Source: Candidatus Eiseniibacteriota bacterium (GTDB lineage: Bacteria; Arandabacterota; Arandabacteria; JAGLYR01). Taken from it: a DNA stretch of 5,417 nucleotides. The translations under genes and the position numbers were made by a program. Within the stretch, counting starts at the first letter, position 1. Each line of letters starts with the position of its first letter. Shown here piece after piece: positions 1-5,417 of the stretch. The notes under the pieces were generated by a model. The model was not told the DNA's origin, did not search any database, and was given only the letters and a program-made list of their open reading frames with translations. The DNA lies in NCBI GenBank assembly GCA_023132135.1, contig JAGLYR010000190.1, positions 1 to 5,417 on the forward strand. Direction: 5' to 3'.

Positions 1-65
1 GTGTTCATCCCGCGGGGCCCTCAATGCCGTCGCGGTGGTTAGGCATGTGCTCTCGGTGATTTGCG

Positions 66-94
66 TTGACGTTTGGGAAAGAGGCTGCTACGAT
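66..94 (+). promoter_or_regulatory. Sigma-70-type promoter of the prenyl synthase gene
   Basis: A -35 box TTGACG (66-71, five of six consensus bases) is separated by exactly 17 bases from a -10 box TACGAT (89-94, four of six). This predicts a transcript start near 101 and a leader of about 30 nt before the ATG at 132. The position, spacing and match are all what a housekeeping-sigma promoter should show. No operator-like dyad is visible in the spacer. That it is used is an inference. Confidence 0.6.
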
Positions 95-131
95 AAGATG
101 TTTGTGACTCTGTTTCTTCGAGGGATGGACG

Positions 132-1136
132 ATGCGGAAGGCTGCTCACGCTCCGGAACTGCTCAAGTTGCAAAAATTGCAAAAGCCGATCCAGCTGGAT
201 CTGGATCTGGTAGAGGAGAAACTCCGCGAGGTTCTGGGTGCGGGTGAGGGCGTGGCCGGGGAGGTGAGCGACCATATTCTCTCCGGCTCCGGCAAGCGGC
301 TGCGCCCGATTCTCGTGCTGCTGGTTTCCCGCCTGTTCCCCCGGAAGCAGGACCACGCGATCACGGCGGCGGTGGCATTGGAGCTGGTCCATACCGCTAC
401 CTTGGTCCATGATGACGCCATCGATGATTCCGCTCTGCGGCGGGGCCGTGTGACCGTCAACGCGCGATGGGGCGAGAATATTTCCCTGATCTTCGGAGAT
501 TACCTCTACAGCCGCAGTTTCATGCTGATGGGTGAGGCGGGTCTCCATGATGCCATGAGGGTCGTGGCCTCTGCCACTCACCTCATGACCCAGGGGGAAA
601 TGCTCCAGTGGGAACGGCGGGGCGATCTGGATATCAGTGAGGAAGACTACCTGAGGATCGTGAGGCACAAGACCGCTTCCCTCTTTTCCGCCGCCTGCCA
701 GGTGGGTCTGTCTACTTGCGAGGATGGGGATGGGTTGGCCCGGGATGTCGTGAGTTATGGTGAGCACCTGGGTGTGGCCTACCAGATGGTGGATGACCTG
801 CTGGACTTCGTCGGTGCAGAGAGATTCCTGGGAAAGCCCGTAGGGGGAGATCTCAGGGAAGGCCGAGTCACTCTCCCGCTGATCCGGGCGCTCCAGGGCG
901 CAGATGAGAAGGAGCGGGCGGAATTCCTTGGTCTAATCCGCAGCGGTGGGCTCGACAACGGTGGTTGGCCGGAGATTGTGAACTTCGTCTCACGCAACGG
1001 CGGAATCGAATACTGCCATCAGAAGGTCAGGCAACACGGTGAAGCGGCCAAGCTGGCGTTGGCCAGGGTTGAATCCGGCGATGCGCTCCAGGCGCTTCTC
1101 GCCATCGCAGACTACGTGATCGGCAAGCGTGAATGA
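132..1136 (+). CDS. Trans-polyprenyl diphosphate synthase, IspB-like (long-chain)
   Basis: This 334-residue protein condenses isopentenyl diphosphate units onto an allylic primer in the cytoplasm, making an all-trans prenyl diphosphate, most likely the side chain of a menaquinone or ubiquinone. Visible motifs are the substrate-binding GSGKRLRP (52-59), the first Asp-rich motif DDAID (94-98) followed by LRRG, the KTA triad (180-182), the second Asp-rich motif DDLLD (221-225), and GKPVGGDLREGRVTLPL (234-250). The residue five positions before the first Asp motif is Ala89. A small residue there is typical of long-chain enzymes, and the sequence HTATLVHDD closely resembles E. coli IspB, so a C35-C50 product is more likely than farnesyl or geranylgeranyl diphosphate; the exact length cannot be read. 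The start at 132 is supported by GAGGG at 120-124, seven bases upstream. Length is normal for the family. A gap of 115 bases separates it from rsfS, so it may be its own transcription unit. Confidence 0.93.
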   Translation: MRKAAHAPELLKLQKLQKPIQLDLDLVEEKLREVLGAGEGVAGEVSDHILSGSGKRLRPILVLLVSRLFPRKQDHAITAAVALELVHTATLVHDDAIDDSALRRGRVTVNARWGENISLIFGDYLYSRSFMLMGEAGLHDAMRVVASATHLMTQGEMLQWERRGDLDISEEDYLRIVRHKTASLFSAACQVGLSTCEDGDGLARDVVSYGEHLGVAYQMVDDLLDFVGAERFLGKPVGGDLREGRVTLPLIRALQGADEKERAEFLGLIRSGGLDNGGWPEIVNFVSRNGGIEYCHQKVRQHGEAAKLALARVESGDALQALLAIADYVIGKRE

Positions 1137-1150
1137 TCTTCCCCACCCCC

Positions 1151-1171
1151 TATCCTGAATAGCCCAGGATA
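1151..1171 (+). other. Small hairpin after the prenyl synthase gene
   Basis: TATCCTG (1151-1157) and CAGGATA (1165-1171) form a perfect 7-bp stem with a 7-nt loop, 15 bases after the prenyl synthase stop codon. No U-tract follows, so it is not a canonical intrinsic terminator. It might slow 3' exonucleases or mark a factor-dependent end. A stem this short can also arise by chance. Confidence 0.3.
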
Positions 1172-1202
1172 TGACCCAGGTGATCAGCCGGGAACAGGAG
1201 CG

Positions 1203-1231
1203 TTGCCGTCTCGGACTGTGACGCAGAAAAT
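1203..1231 (+). promoter_or_regulatory. Weak candidate promoter before rsfS
   Basis: TTGCCG (1203-1208) and GAAAAT (1226-1231) lie 17 bases apart, each with four of six consensus bases. The transcript would start around 1238, just before the ribosome binding site GGAGGG (1241-1246). The match is weak, and read-through from the upstream promoter would serve equally well. It is listed because the gap before rsfS is long enough to hold a separate promoter. Confidence 0.2.
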
Positions 1232-1251
1232 GAAAGATACGGAGGGCGCAC

Positions 1252-1617
1252 GTGCACATGGATTCCCAGGATCTCGCCCGTCGGATTGCCCGGCTTGCCC
1301 TTGCCAAGAAGGCCGAGGATATTCTGATACTGGATGTCCGGCAGTTTTCTGTCGGCACGGATTTCTTCCTCATCTGCTCCGGGAATTCCGACACCCATGT
1401 CAGGGCTGTCGCGGACGAGATTGTCGAGACCATGAAACATGAAGAAGAGCGCGTCTGGCATGTGGAGGGATACTCGACGGCCCGGTGGGTTCTGCTTGAT
1501 TACGTCAATGTGGTTGCGCATGTGTTTCACCACGAGACGCGATCCTACTTCGGGCTGGATCTCCTGTGGGGAGATGCCCCCTCCGAAAGGTTGGAGGAGA
1601 CGGAGGGGCGAGGATGA
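1252..1617 (+). CDS. rsfS: Ribosome silencing factor RsfS (YbeB/Iojap family)
   Basis: RsfS binds ribosomal protein uL14 on the large subunit and blocks joining to the small subunit, which damps translation in starvation and stationary phase (established for the family). The 121-residue product has the whole family core: an N-terminal helix (residues 5-22), the strand ILILDV (24-29), the signature DFFLICSGNSDTHVRAVADEI (37-57), and HVEGYSTARWVLLDY (70-84) running into VVAHVFHHETRSYFGLDLLWGDAP (87-110). Length is normal. I chose the GTG at 1252 because GGAGGG (1241-1246) sits five bases upstream; an in-frame ATG at 1258 would leave a spacing of 11. The stop overlaps the argS start by four bases (ATGA), so the two are very likely translationally coupled. 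In many bacteria rsfS lies beside nadD or rlmH; neither is visible here. The short charged tail after residue 110 is not conserved in the family. Confidence 0.95.
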   Translation: MHMDSQDLARRIARLALAKKAEDILILDVRQFSVGTDFFLICSGNSDTHVRAVADEIVETMKHEEERVWHVEGYSTARWVLLDYVNVVAHVFHHETRSYFGLDLLWGDAPSERLEETEGRG

Positions 1618-3554
1618 GGCCTGACGTAGAGAGAAGGATCAGGGAGGGATTGCGGGCCGCCATTCTAGCCACGGGTCGCGTCGAGCATCTGGATCTCTCC
1701 GCCGTTCATCTGGAGAAGCCACGGGACCCGGTCCATGGCGATCTGGCTACCAATGCGGCCATGGTCCTGGCTGCCTTGGTGAAGGCGTCTCCCCGCATGT
1801 TGGCCGAAGAAATCGTGGCGCGCTTGGACTTCCCTCCCGATCTGATCGGCGGTGTTGAAATCGCGGGGCCGGGCTTCATCAACCTCCGATGGAGTGATGA
1901 ATTCCTTTTTCGGGAAACCGAACGGATTGTGCGGGCGGGATCCGAGTATGGCCTGGGAGAGAAGAAGGCGGGCAAGCGGATTCAGCTGGAGTTCGTGAGC
2001 GCCAATCCGACGGGTCCGTTGAATGTTGTGAGCGCCCGGGCTGCTGCGGTGGGAGATTCACTGGCGAGGATCCTGGAATGGGCGGGCTGGGAGGTGGAGA
2101 CGGAGTTCTACGTCAACGATGGGGGAACGCAGATCCAGCTGTTTGGGGATTCCATCCGGGCCAGGTTCCTGGAGCTGGGCGGGTTTCCCTCCTCGTTGCC
2201 GGAGGATGGATACCGGGGGGAGTGGGTCCGTGGAATTGCCCGGATGCTGTGGGACCTACTGTCGGAGATCCTGCGCACGGCGAGGGAGGACTTGCCCCTT
2301 GAGCCTTGGCGCGATCTGACAGGTGGCCGGGATATCGGGGACACTTGGGAAGGGGGCACGACACGCGAACGCGCCGCTGCGTTGGCGGATGCCCTCTGTG
2401 ACCATGTGGAGCAGAGAAATGGGGCCCGCGGTCTTGCCGAAGGATGGTTTGCCCCCAGAGGGGGAGGAGATGCGCTGGCTGGCGATCCCGGGCGGGTCTC
2501 GGACGAAGAGGTCCTGGCGCTCGGAGAGCCGTGGGGAGAGACGTTCCCCTTCGGGAGGGTTGGAGTCGCATTCATGCTGGCGTGGCAGAGGGCGTCCTTC
2601 GAGCGGTTTGGCGTGATCTACAATGCAGACGCGTGCGCTGAGTCCGAGCTGAGAGGCTGGTTTCACGAATCCCGGCTATATGAAACCCGTGCCGTGGAGG
2701 ATACGCTGGCGAATCTCAAGACGCTCGGTGATGCGGTGTATGAGAAGGACGGCGCGTGGTGGTTGGCCACCTCCGGTCATGGCGATGATGAAGACAGGGT
2801 CCTCGTACGAAGCGACGGCCGTCCCACGTATTTCCTCACGGACATTGCCTACCACGAGAACAAGCTGCGGCGCGGGTATGACAGCGTGATCGATATCTGG
2901 GGACCCGATCACCACGGCCACGTCGGGAGAATGAAGGCTGCGATGCAGATAGTCGGGGCCGGGCGGGATTGGCTGGAAGTCATCATCGCTCAGCAGGTGA
3001 ATGTGTTGAGGGATGGGAAGCCGGTGAGGATGTCGAAGCGCGGTGGAGAGATCATCAGTTTGGACGAAGTAGTGGCCGAAGCCGGCGTGGACACGGCCCG
3101 GTTCTTCTTCCTGATGCGCAAGACCAGCAGTCATCTCGATTTCGATCTGGACCTGGCCCGGAAAGCCTCGGAGGAGAATCCTGTGTACTACGTGCAATAC
3201 GCGTTTGCCAGGATTTGGAGCATCTACGAATTTGCTCGCCGGCGGAATCTGATGACGGAGGAGATGGGGGACCTGTCGCTCCTGACGGCTCGGGAGGAAG
3301 TACGATTGATGCGGGACCTCGTGCGTTTCCCGGGAGAGGTCAGGGCCGCCGCCGGCACGCTGGAACCGCATCGGCTGACCGTCTATCTTCAGGATCTGGC
3401 CCATAGTTTCCACAAGTTCTACCAGGGGCACCGGGTTGTGGGAGACGACGATGGGCTGTCCCGGGCTCGGCTGAGTATTGTTCACGCTACCCGTGCAATT
3501 CTGGAAACGGGAATGGGGCTTGTGGGAGTGCAACCTCCGAAGGAACGGATGTAG
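1614..3554 (+). CDS. argS: Arginyl-tRNA synthetase with variant HIGH motif and insertion
   Basis: This class I synthetase charges tRNA-Arg with arginine in the cytoplasm. Domains in order: the N-terminal tRNA-binding domain (about 1-95, with HGDLATNAAMVLA at 41-53 and VEIAGPGFINLR at 81-92), the Rossmann catalytic core (about 120-480, with SANPTGPLN at 129-137, FYVNDGGTQIQLFGDS at 165-180, YFLTDIAYHENKLRRGYD at 406-423, WGPDHHGHVGRMKAA at 429-443 and the KMSKS equivalent RMSKRGG at 472-478), and the DALR anticodon-binding domain (about 522-646). I chose the ATG at 1614, giving 646 residues, because GGAGGGG (1602-1608) is five bases upstream and it makes the ATGA overlap with rsfS. An upstream in-frame ATG at 1566 would add 16 residues lying inside rsfS. 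Oddities: the HIGH motif is N137-V-V-S140, the usual His of YVQYAHAR is Phe531, and residues about 215-315 carry roughly 80 more residues than my recollection of B. subtilis ArgS. The frame is intact and all flanking motifs are conserved, so it is probably functional. Confidence 0.96.
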   Translation: MRPDVERRIREGLRAAILATGRVEHLDLSAVHLEKPRDPVHGDLATNAAMVLAALVKASPRMLAEEIVARLDFPPDLIGGVEIAGPGFINLRWSDEFLFRETERIVRAGSEYGLGEKKAGKRIQLEFVSANPTGPLNVVSARAAAVGDSLARILEWAGWEVETEFYVNDGGTQIQLFGDSIRARFLELGGFPSSLPEDGYRGEWVRGIARMLWDLLSEILRTAREDLPLEPWRDLTGGRDIGDTWEGGTTRERAAALADALCDHVEQRNGARGLAEGWFAPRGGGDALAGDPGRVSDEEVLALGEPWGETFPFGRVGVAFMLAWQRASFERFGVIYNADACAESELRGWFHESRLYETRAVEDTLANLKTLGDAVYEKDGAWWLATSGHGDDEDRVLVRSDGRPTYFLTDIAYHENKLRRGYDSVIDIWGPDHHGHVGRMKAAMQIVGAGRDWLEVIIAQQVNVLRDGKPVRMSKRGGEIISLDEVVAEAGVDTARFFFLMRKTSSHLDFDLDLARKASEENPVYYVQYAFARIWSIYEFARRRNLMTEEMGDLSLLTAREEVRLMRDLVRFPGEVRAAAGTLEPHRLTVYLQDLAHSFHKFYQGHRVVGDDDGLSRARLSIVHATRAILETGMGLVGVQPPKERM

Positions 3555-3564
3555 GGAGATCGAG

Positions 3565-4491
3565 ATGGAACTACTCGTGGTCGGTTCTGTGGCTCTTGAC
3601 ACGGTGAAGAGCCCGGCCGGTGAGCGGGAGGAAATGCTGGGAGGTTCCGCCATCTATTTCTCCGCTGCGGCTTCCTACTTTGGTCCCGTGAGGCTGGTGG
3701 GAGTAGTGGGCGAGGATTTCCCTTGGGACGAGGTGGAATTCCTGAGGGAACGTGGTGTCGATCTTGAGGGGCTGGAGATAGCTGAGGGGAAGACGTTTCG
3801 CTGGTCCGGGGTGTATCCGGAAGAAGGGGAGCGGGAAACGCTTCTGACCCGGCTCAACGTGTTCGAGAACTTCCGCCCGAAGATCCCTGCGCAGTACCGG
3901 AGCAGTGAGATGGTGTTCCTCGCCAACATCGATCCCGTCCTGCAGCTGGAAGTGTTGAGACAGGTGGGTAACGCGAGGCTCTCCGCCTGCGACACTATGA
4001 ATTTCTGGATCGACTCGAAACTGGAACGGGTTTTCGAGGTTCTGTCGCGCGTGCAGATGGCTTTCTTCAACGACGGCGAGGCCCGGTCCGTCGTTCGGGA
4101 ATCGAACCTCCCGCTGGCGGTGGAAAAGATACACGCCGGCGGTCCCGCGATCGCGGTGGTGAAGAAGGGAGAGAACGGGGCCCTGATGAGCTACAAGGGG
4201 TCGATGTTTGCTGTGCCCGCGTTTCCGCTGAAGGATGTCCAGGATCCCACGGGAGCCGGCGATTCCTTTGCCGGGGGAATGATGGGATACCTTCTGTCCA
4301 AGGGTTCGCTGGAGAGGCGGACGTTCCGGGAGGCTGTCATCTACGGGACCGTGATGGCATCCTTTGCTGTGGAGGGTTTCGGTGTCGAACGTCTCAAGGT
4401 TCTGCGGGAGGAGGATATCGAGCAGCGTGCGGCGAAGCTGGTCGGCATGATCAGCCTCTCTCCACGAAACAGTGTGGCGGGAACTTCTTGA
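3565..4491 (+). CDS. PfkB/ribokinase-family sugar kinase, substrate unknown
   Basis: This 308-residue protein belongs to the PfkB family, which phosphorylates sugars, nucleosides or related alcohols using ATP. The C-terminal signature DPTGAGDSFAGGMMGYL (227-243) contains the catalytic base Asp233 and the anion hole GAGD. The N-terminal substrate-side motif is GGSAIYFSAAASYFG (26-40). Other family features are RLVGVVGEDFP (43-53), FFNDGEAR (167-174) and the nucleotide-binding VVKKGENGA (198-206). Length is usual for the family. The ATG at 3565 is chosen because GGGAG (3554-3558) lies six bases upstream and the core strand LLVVGSVALD begins at residue 3; the frame is open further upstream but that part overlaps argS. 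It begins 10 bases after the argS stop and is probably co-transcribed with rsfS and argS. The substrate cannot be read from sequence; adenosine, ribose, fructose-type and cofactor-precursor kinases all share these motifs. The link to translation genes may be no more than shared expression. Confidence 0.88.
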   Translation: MELLVVGSVALDTVKSPAGEREEMLGGSAIYFSAAASYFGPVRLVGVVGEDFPWDEVEFLRERGVDLEGLEIAEGKTFRWSGVYPEEGERETLLTRLNVFENFRPKIPAQYRSSEMVFLANIDPVLQLEVLRQVGNARLSACDTMNFWIDSKLERVFEVLSRVQMAFFNDGEARSVVRESNLPLAVEKIHAGGPAIAVVKKGENGALMSYKGSMFAVPAFPLKDVQDPTGAGDSFAGGMMGYLLSKGSLERRTFREAVIYGTVMASFAVEGFGVERLKVLREEDIEQRAAKLVGMISLSPRNSVAGTS

Positions 4492-4516
4492 TCAATTCCG
4501 GGGAATTCGTTATGCT
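4488..4516 (+). promoter_or_regulatory. Promoter for the last gene, overlapping the kinase stop codon
   Basis: TTGATC (4488-4493) and TATGCT (4511-4516), each with four of six consensus bases, are exactly 17 bases apart, the same spacing as the promoter at 66-94. The -35 box includes the kinase stop codon TGA (4489-4491). A transcript would start near 4523 and give a leader of about 39 nt before the ATG at 4562. This supports a separate unit for the last gene and argues for that start rather than an upstream one. Use is inferred. Confidence 0.5.
4494..4507. promoter_or_regulatory. Dyad between -35 and -10 boxes, possible operator
   Basis: AATTCC (4494-4499) and GGAATT (4502-4507) are perfect 6-bp inverted repeats separated by two bases. 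The dyad starts right after the -35 box and ends three bases before the -10 box. That is where a repressor, or an activator that reshapes the spacer, would bind. A 6-bp dyad can occur by chance, and no regulator gene is present in the window. Confidence 0.35.
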
Positions 4517-4561
4517 GCCCCCGGCTTGGCCGCAACATGCTCGCGCAGACACGGGGACAAC

Positions 4562-5326
4562 ATGACCATTGTTTTTGATGAGGATGACGGAACCGGTTTC
4601 ACGGACCAGAGCGTTTCCCCATTGAGCGGGAAAGGATACTCGTTGTCAGCGCGCATCCAGCAGGCCGGTCGAGCAATTGAGGAGATCGAGGGTGTGGTGT
4701 CCGCCCGGGTGGAGGCGGCACAGGACGGACGAGTGGAAGAGGTGCACGTTGTGGCCCGCGGGGGACGGAGGGCTAAGGAGATCGTGCGCGACGTGGAGAC
4801 CCTCCTCAAGGCAAAGTTCGATCTGGAAATTGACCACCGCAAGATCAGTGTGGCTCGCTTGGGTGATGCTTCTCAGACTCCACGGGAACCGGAGGTCGCT
4901 TCTCGAGTCGGCTTCCAGAGCGTTTCCCTTCACCTATCCCGCGAGGGAGGGGAAGCGAAGGTGGATTTGTCCAGCGGGAGCCAACGCTGGGTCGGAAGAG
5001 CTTCGTCCCGTGGTCCTGAGTCCGCGTGGCCTCGCCTGGTTGCGCGGGCAACAATCGACGCTGTTTCGCAAATGTTGCCTCCGGATTCGTTCCTGGAGCT
5101 TGCCGACCTCACCACGGTCACTGTCGCTGAACGGGATGCCATACTGGTGTCGTTACGCTACCGGAAACAGCGCCACTCCATTGACCTGATGGGATGCGCG
5201 TCCATGGAGGACGACGTGCAGCGTTCCGTTGTGTATGCCGTCCTCCACGCGATGAACCGATTCCTCGGACGTTTCTCCGACACGGCCCAGAGAGAGCTCA
5301 TCCTCGAACCACCGTGGGACTCCTAG
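4562..5326 (+). CDS. Conserved-looking two-domain protein of unknown function
   Basis: I do not recognise a named family for this 254-residue protein. It has an acidic, probably disordered start (1-25), then a compact domain (about 28-100) with the pattern IEGVVSARVEAAQDGRVEEV, a KEIVRDVETLL helix (72-82) and a final DHRKISVARL (91-100). A variable Pro/Ser-rich linker (101-115) leads to a second domain (about 117-238) with alternating strands, for example VSLHL, AKVDL and AILVSLRY, and two predicted helices, ARATIDAVSQML (161-172) and VVYAVLHAMNRFL (223-235). I have an unverified impression of similar proteins in other high-GC bacteria. No signal peptide, membrane segment or catalytic motif is visible, so it is probably cytoplasmic. 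The ATG at 4562 is chosen from the promoter at 4488-4516 and from where acidic protein-like sequence begins; its Shine-Dalgarno (GGGGA, 4553-4557) is close and weak. A GTG at 4472, inside the kinase gene, and a TTG at 4643 are alternatives. Confidence 0.75.
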   Translation: MTIVFDEDDGTGFTDQSVSPLSGKGYSLSARIQQAGRAIEEIEGVVSARVEAAQDGRVEEVHVVARGGRRAKEIVRDVETLLKAKFDLEIDHRKISVARLGDASQTPREPEVASRVGFQSVSLHLSREGGEAKVDLSSGSQRWVGRASSRGPESAWPRLVARATIDAVSQMLPPDSFLELADLTTVTVAERDAILVSLRYRKQRHSIDLMGCASMEDDVQRSVVYAVLHAMNRFLGRFSDTAQRELILEPPWDS

Positions 5327-5371
5327 CCTGGACTATGCACGAATCCGGATGGATTCGCACACAGTCCAGGC
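5326..5371 (+). terminator. Long hairpin at the end of the last gene, no U-tract
   Basis: The outer arms GCCTGGACT (5326-5334) and AGTCCAGGC (5363-5371) pair perfectly over 9 bp. Inside them CGAATCC (5340-5346) and GGATTCG (5351-5357) pair over 7 bp around a GGAT loop. An interrupted internal loop (5335-5339 against 5358-5362) joins the two stems. The outer stem starts at the last base of the TAG stop codon. The position fits a transcript end, but the downstream bases are A/G-rich and lack a run of T, so it is not a textbook intrinsic terminator. It could instead be a mRNA-stabilising hairpin or a bidirectional element. Confidence 0.5.
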
Positions 5372-5376
5372 AGAGC

Positions 5377-5400
5377 AATAGAGAAGTAGCTAATAGAGAA
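5377..5400. repeat. Short direct repeat in the 3' intergenic region
   Basis: AATAGAGAA occurs at 5377-5385 and again at 5392-5400, with a 15-base period, in an A-rich patch that contrasts with the GC-rich genes. It lies just after the hairpin and runs towards the window edge. It may be part of the control region of a gene beyond the edge or a chance duplication. Confidence 0.3.
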
Positions 5401-5417
5401 TAGATCCCGGACAAGAG

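Noticed and set aside
1-65. Possible tail of an upstream gene (stops at 40-42 and 57-59 in two forward frames)
   Set aside because: Too short to show any protein-like pattern, so neither frame can be preferred.
35-247. A 70-codon frame starting before the first gene
   Set aside because: It overlaps the promoter and the prenyl synthase start in another frame, and its composition is low-complexity Gly/Arg/Ser.
39-767. A 242-codon open frame on the minus strand opposite the prenyl synthase gene
   Set aside because: It lies opposite a gene with clear family motifs, its product is rich in His, Gln and Pro with no recognisable domain, and long antisense frames are expected in GC-rich coding DNA.
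2108-2575. Overlapping frames on both strands across the ArgS insertion, which could suggest a separate gene or a frameshift there
   Set aside because: The argS frame is continuous and the conserved motifs resume in the same frame on both sides, so an in-frame insertion is the simpler reading.
2676-3653. A 325-codon open frame on the minus strand opposite argS and the start of the kinase gene
   Set aside because: It is a shadow of conserved argS sequence, its composition is unlike a protein (many His and Pro), and it has no recognisable motif.
5372-5417. Search for a tRNA or the start of a next gene at the right edge
   Set aside because: No cloverleaf-like pairing, ribosome binding site or start codon is visible in the remaining 46 bases.

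Overview
This window holds five same-strand genes from a bacterial chromosome. They are, in order, a trans-polyprenyl diphosphate synthase (132-1136), the ribosome silencing factor RsfS (1252-1617), arginyl-tRNA synthetase (1614-3554), a PfkB/ribokinase-family sugar kinase (3565-4491) and a conserved-looking protein of unknown function (4562-5326). The DNA is GC-rich by eye (not computed), Shine-Dalgarno sites are strong, and there are no mobile elements, CRISPR arrays or RNA genes that I can recognise. The content is housekeeping. The host cannot be placed firmly; an uncultivated or poorly sampled Gram-negative-type lineage is my guess, based mainly on the unusual arginyl-tRNA synthetase.

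Layout. Bases 1-65 hold no gene I can support. A good sigma-70-type promoter (66-94) precedes the prenyl synthase with a leader of about 30 nt. A 115-base gap (1137-1251) follows, with a small hairpin and at best a weak promoter. rsfS and argS overlap by 4 bases (ATGA), and the kinase starts 10 bases after argS, so these three form one tight transcription and translation unit. At the end of the kinase gene a second promoter (4488-4516) overlaps its stop codon and carries a 14-base dyad between the -35 and -10 boxes; it probably drives the last gene separately. That gene ends in a long hairpin (5326-5371) with no U-tract, followed by a short direct repeat.

How the genes fit together. RsfS dampens translation when nutrients are scarce by blocking joining of the ribosomal subunits, and ArgS supplies Arg-tRNA; co-translation of the two ties both to translation capacity. 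The prenyl synthase makes the isoprenoid tail of a quinone or a related long-chain prenyl product. The kinase's substrate and the last protein's function are unknown.

The most interesting points are in ArgS. The class I HIGH motif reads N-V-V-S inside an otherwise perfectly conserved context, the usual histidine of the YVQYAHAR motif is phenylalanine, and about 80 extra residues sit in the catalytic domain. No novel multi-gene system (defence, biosynthetic or mobile) is evident here.
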